In this document: piece after piece, positions 4,357 through 5,880 of the stretch
Numbering within the stretch: the stretch's first letter is position 1
How the letters are laid out: every line of letters begins with the position of its first letter
Source: Prevotella sp.
GTDB taxonomy: Bacteria; Bacteroidota; Bacteroidia; Bacteroidales; Bacteroidaceae
Reading direction: 5' to 3'
Length of the DNA: 5,880 bases
Assembly: GCA_017430675.1 (NCBI GenBank)
Contig: JAFRMM010000147.1
Span: 1 to 5,880 of the forward strand
Notes under the pieces: generated by a model
Seen by the model: only the letters and a program-made list of their open reading frames with translations
The model's database searches: none
What the model was told of the DNA's origin: nothing
Position numbers and translations under genes: made by a program

Positions 4357-5880
4357 ATGGTTGAGGAACCGAACTTCGATTACAAGTATGACCTGGCCGT
4401 GTGGAAGTCGTTTTCCGCGCGGTTGAGCCTGACGATCCTGGGCATCGCCGCCGGCGTGTTCCTGGTGGCTATGCTGACGTACCTGTATTTCCAGGAGGAG
4501 TCGGTGAAGGAGGAATCGGCGCTGAAGGCCAGGACGGAACTTCACGATGCCGTGATGACCATGCGCCTGAGGGCTACCGAGGCCACCATGAGAGGCGACA
4601 CCTTGCGGCAGGAGGACTTCGTCGGCATCCTGCAGACGGTGCAGCCTTATAGGCACTCTTTCACGCTGATGACTGACAGTGCGCGCCGTTTCGTCCATGT
4701 GGGTGACTCCGTGGCGCTGATGCAGGAGGACACCGGCGGGCGCGACAGGATGACGGAGGCCATGAACGGGGGGGAGAGCGGCATGCTGGAGATCTTCAAG
4801 AACCAAGGTCTCTCCCTGCTCATCTATGAACCTGTCGGCATCGACGGGCTCACGGCGGCCGTGGTCTGCTCGCGTATCGACATCCTCTCCGGTTACAAGA
4901 CGCTGATCTTCTACGGTGCCGTCGCCTTTGTCCTCGGTCTGCTGCTCCTGACCTCGATCTGTGCCTACGCCATCCACCGGATGGTGAGTCCCCTGCACCA
5001 GTTCACGGAGTCGGCCATGAGCATCGCCGAAGGCAACCTCGACACGCCGCTGCCCGAGATACATTCGGAGGATGAGTTGTTGCAGTTGCGCAACTCCTTC
5101 GAATATATGCAGACATCGCTGAAGCAGCATATCCGTGACCTGCAGGAGACGACGGCGGGCAAGGAGCGGCTGCAGAGTGAACTGAAGATCGCCCACGACA
5201 TCCAGATGGGCATGATCCCCAAGGAGTTCCCGCAGCGCGACGACCTGGAACTCTTCGCCTCGATGACACCCGCGAAGGAGGTGGGCGGCGACCTGTATGA
5301 CTTCATCCTCGACAACGACGAACTGTTCTTCATCATCGGTGACGTGGCCGGCAAGGGTGTGCCCGCCTCGCTCTATATGGCTGTCACCCGCACGCTGTTC
5401 CGCAACCTGGCGGGCAACTACCAGAGCGCGGCGAACATCGTCAGGGAGATGAACCACGCCATCGCCTCGGCCAATGAGTCGTTCATCTTCGTGACGCTCT
5501 TCGTGGGCGTGCTCGACCTGAAGACGCACCACCTGACCTATTGCAATGCCGCCCATAATGCGCCCGTGCTGATCACGCCAGAGGGGGCGTGCTGTCTGCT
5601 GGAGGCGGAGACCAACCTGCCCGTGGGCGTGGAGGACCGCTACCATTACGAGGAACAGCAGACGGACTTCCCGGAGGGCTCGGCCCTCCTGCTCTATACC
5701 GACGGACTGACGGAGGCGATGTACAAGTCGGGCAACGGCACACGGAGGCTCTTCGGAGAGGATCGCGTGCTCCACGATGTGGAGAAGAACGGCAGAGCGT
5801 CGGCCTCTGAGGTGATCGACTTCCTGAAGCAGCACGTCACCGTGTTTGCCGACGGTACGGAGCAGGACGACGACCTGAAG
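4357..5880 (+). CDS. Membrane sensor with HAMP and SpoIIE/RsbU-type PP2C serine phosphatase domain (3' truncated)
   Basis: The frame is open from ATG 4357 to the window edge, 508 residues without a stop. It probably dephosphorylates an anti-sigma-factor antagonist (STAS protein) in a partner-switching pathway at the inner membrane. Residues 1-22 are cytoplasmic, 23-45 are a membrane segment, about 46-180 a periplasmic sensor domain I cannot assign (Cache-like is possible), 183-206 a second membrane segment and 207-262 a HAMP linker leading into a coiled-coil. The phosphatase begins with AHDIQMGMIP (279-288) and shows VGGDLYDF (Asp312), GDVAGKGVPASLYMA (Asp329), NAAHNAPVL and LLLYTDGLTEA (Asp449). 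The closing DDD at 504-506 fits the last metal-binding Asp, so only a few residues should be missing. The gene is GC-rich (about 53-62% in sampled lines). Its promoter touches the start codon, so the mRNA may be almost leaderless. The next in-frame ATG (residue 39) would destroy the first membrane segment, which supports 4357, although GTG at residue 15 cannot be excluded. Confidence 0.93.
   Translation, partial: MVEEPNFDYKYDLAVWKSFSARLSLTILGIAAGVFLVAMLTYLYFQEESVKEESALKARTELHDAVMTMRLRATEATMRGDTLRQEDFVGILQTVQPYRHSFTLMTDSARRFVHVGDSVALMQEDTGGRDRMTEAMNGGESGMLEIFKNQGLSLLIYEPVGIDGLTAAVVCSRIDILSGYKTLIFYGAVAFVLGLLLLTSICAYAIHRMVSPLHQFTESAMSIAEGNLDTPLPEIHSEDELLQLRNSFEYMQTSLKQHIRDLQETTAGKERLQSELKIAHDIQMGMIPKEFPQRDDLELFASMTPAKEVGGDLYDFILDNDELFFIIGDVAGKGVPASLYMAVTRTLFRNLAGNYQSAANIVREMNHAIASANESFIFVTLFVGVLDLKTHHLTYCNAAHNAPVLITPEGACCLLEAETNLPVGVEDRYHYEEQQTDFPEGSALLLYTDGLTEAMYKSGNGTRRLFGEDRVLHDVEKNGRASASEVIDFLKQHVTVFADGTEQDDDLK

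Noticed and set aside
4276..5835. 519-codon open frame on the minus strand
   Set aside because: It lies opposite the phosphatase gene, which has clear HAMP and SpoIIE motifs. The reverse translation is rich in Arg, His, Gln and Leu with no recognisable domain, as expected for the antisense of a GC-rich gene.

Overview
The window looks like chromosomal DNA of a Bacteroidota bacterium, most likely a Bacteroidales member of the Prevotella/Segatella/Bacteroides kind. The signs are lipoprotein signal peptides with an acidic stretch after the lipobox Cys, C-terminal tails resembling type IX secretion (T9SS) or 'Por' sorting domains, no Shine-Dalgarno sequences before the start codons, and a well-formed Bacteroidota promoter (TTGG, 19 bp, TATATTTG) at 4322-4352. 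Genus is inference only.

Layout, all genes on the + strand. (1) 1-189 is the 3' end of a gene for a surface or secreted protein with a short C-terminal sorting-type tail. (2) 190-401 is intergenic and holds a nested inverted repeat built on GGGACAGGT/ACCTGTCCC. (3) 402-3740 is a probable three-gene operon with gaps of 4 and 14 bp: a 177-aa lipoprotein, a 708-aa secreted subtilisin-family (S8) protease with two Ig-like modules and a sorting tail, and a 219-aa lipoprotein. The first two genes are clearly AT-rich (a sampled 60-base line is 32% G+C). The third lipoprotein gene, the first gene and the last gene sample at about 53-62%, so composition changes sharply near 3066-3110. (4) 3741-4356 has no convincing protein gene but is rich in structure: a GC palindrome, a second cluster of GGGACA-type 9-bp units arranged as a large hairpin, a 28-base alternating purine/pyrimidine tract, six contiguous 21-bp tandem units (3950-4075), a promoter-like sequence, and a strong rho-independent terminator (4246-4277) that may end a small untranslated transcript. 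(5) 4357-5880 is a GC-rich gene, cut by the window edge, for a two-pass membrane sensor with HAMP and SpoIIE/RsbU-type PP2C phosphatase domains. Its long antisense open frame is a coding shadow.

How the genes may work together: a secreted or surface subtilase is co-transcribed with two small surface lipoproteins. By analogy with protease operons that carry small accessory or inhibitor proteins (for example PrcB with the dentilisin protease PrtP in Treponema denticola, or BsuPI with intracellular subtilisin in Bacillus), the lipoproteins could be chaperone, anchor or inhibitor partners. This is the most interesting biological hypothesis here and it is not proven by the sequence. The phosphatase is separately transcribed and probably starts a partner-switching regulatory locus that continues outside the window.
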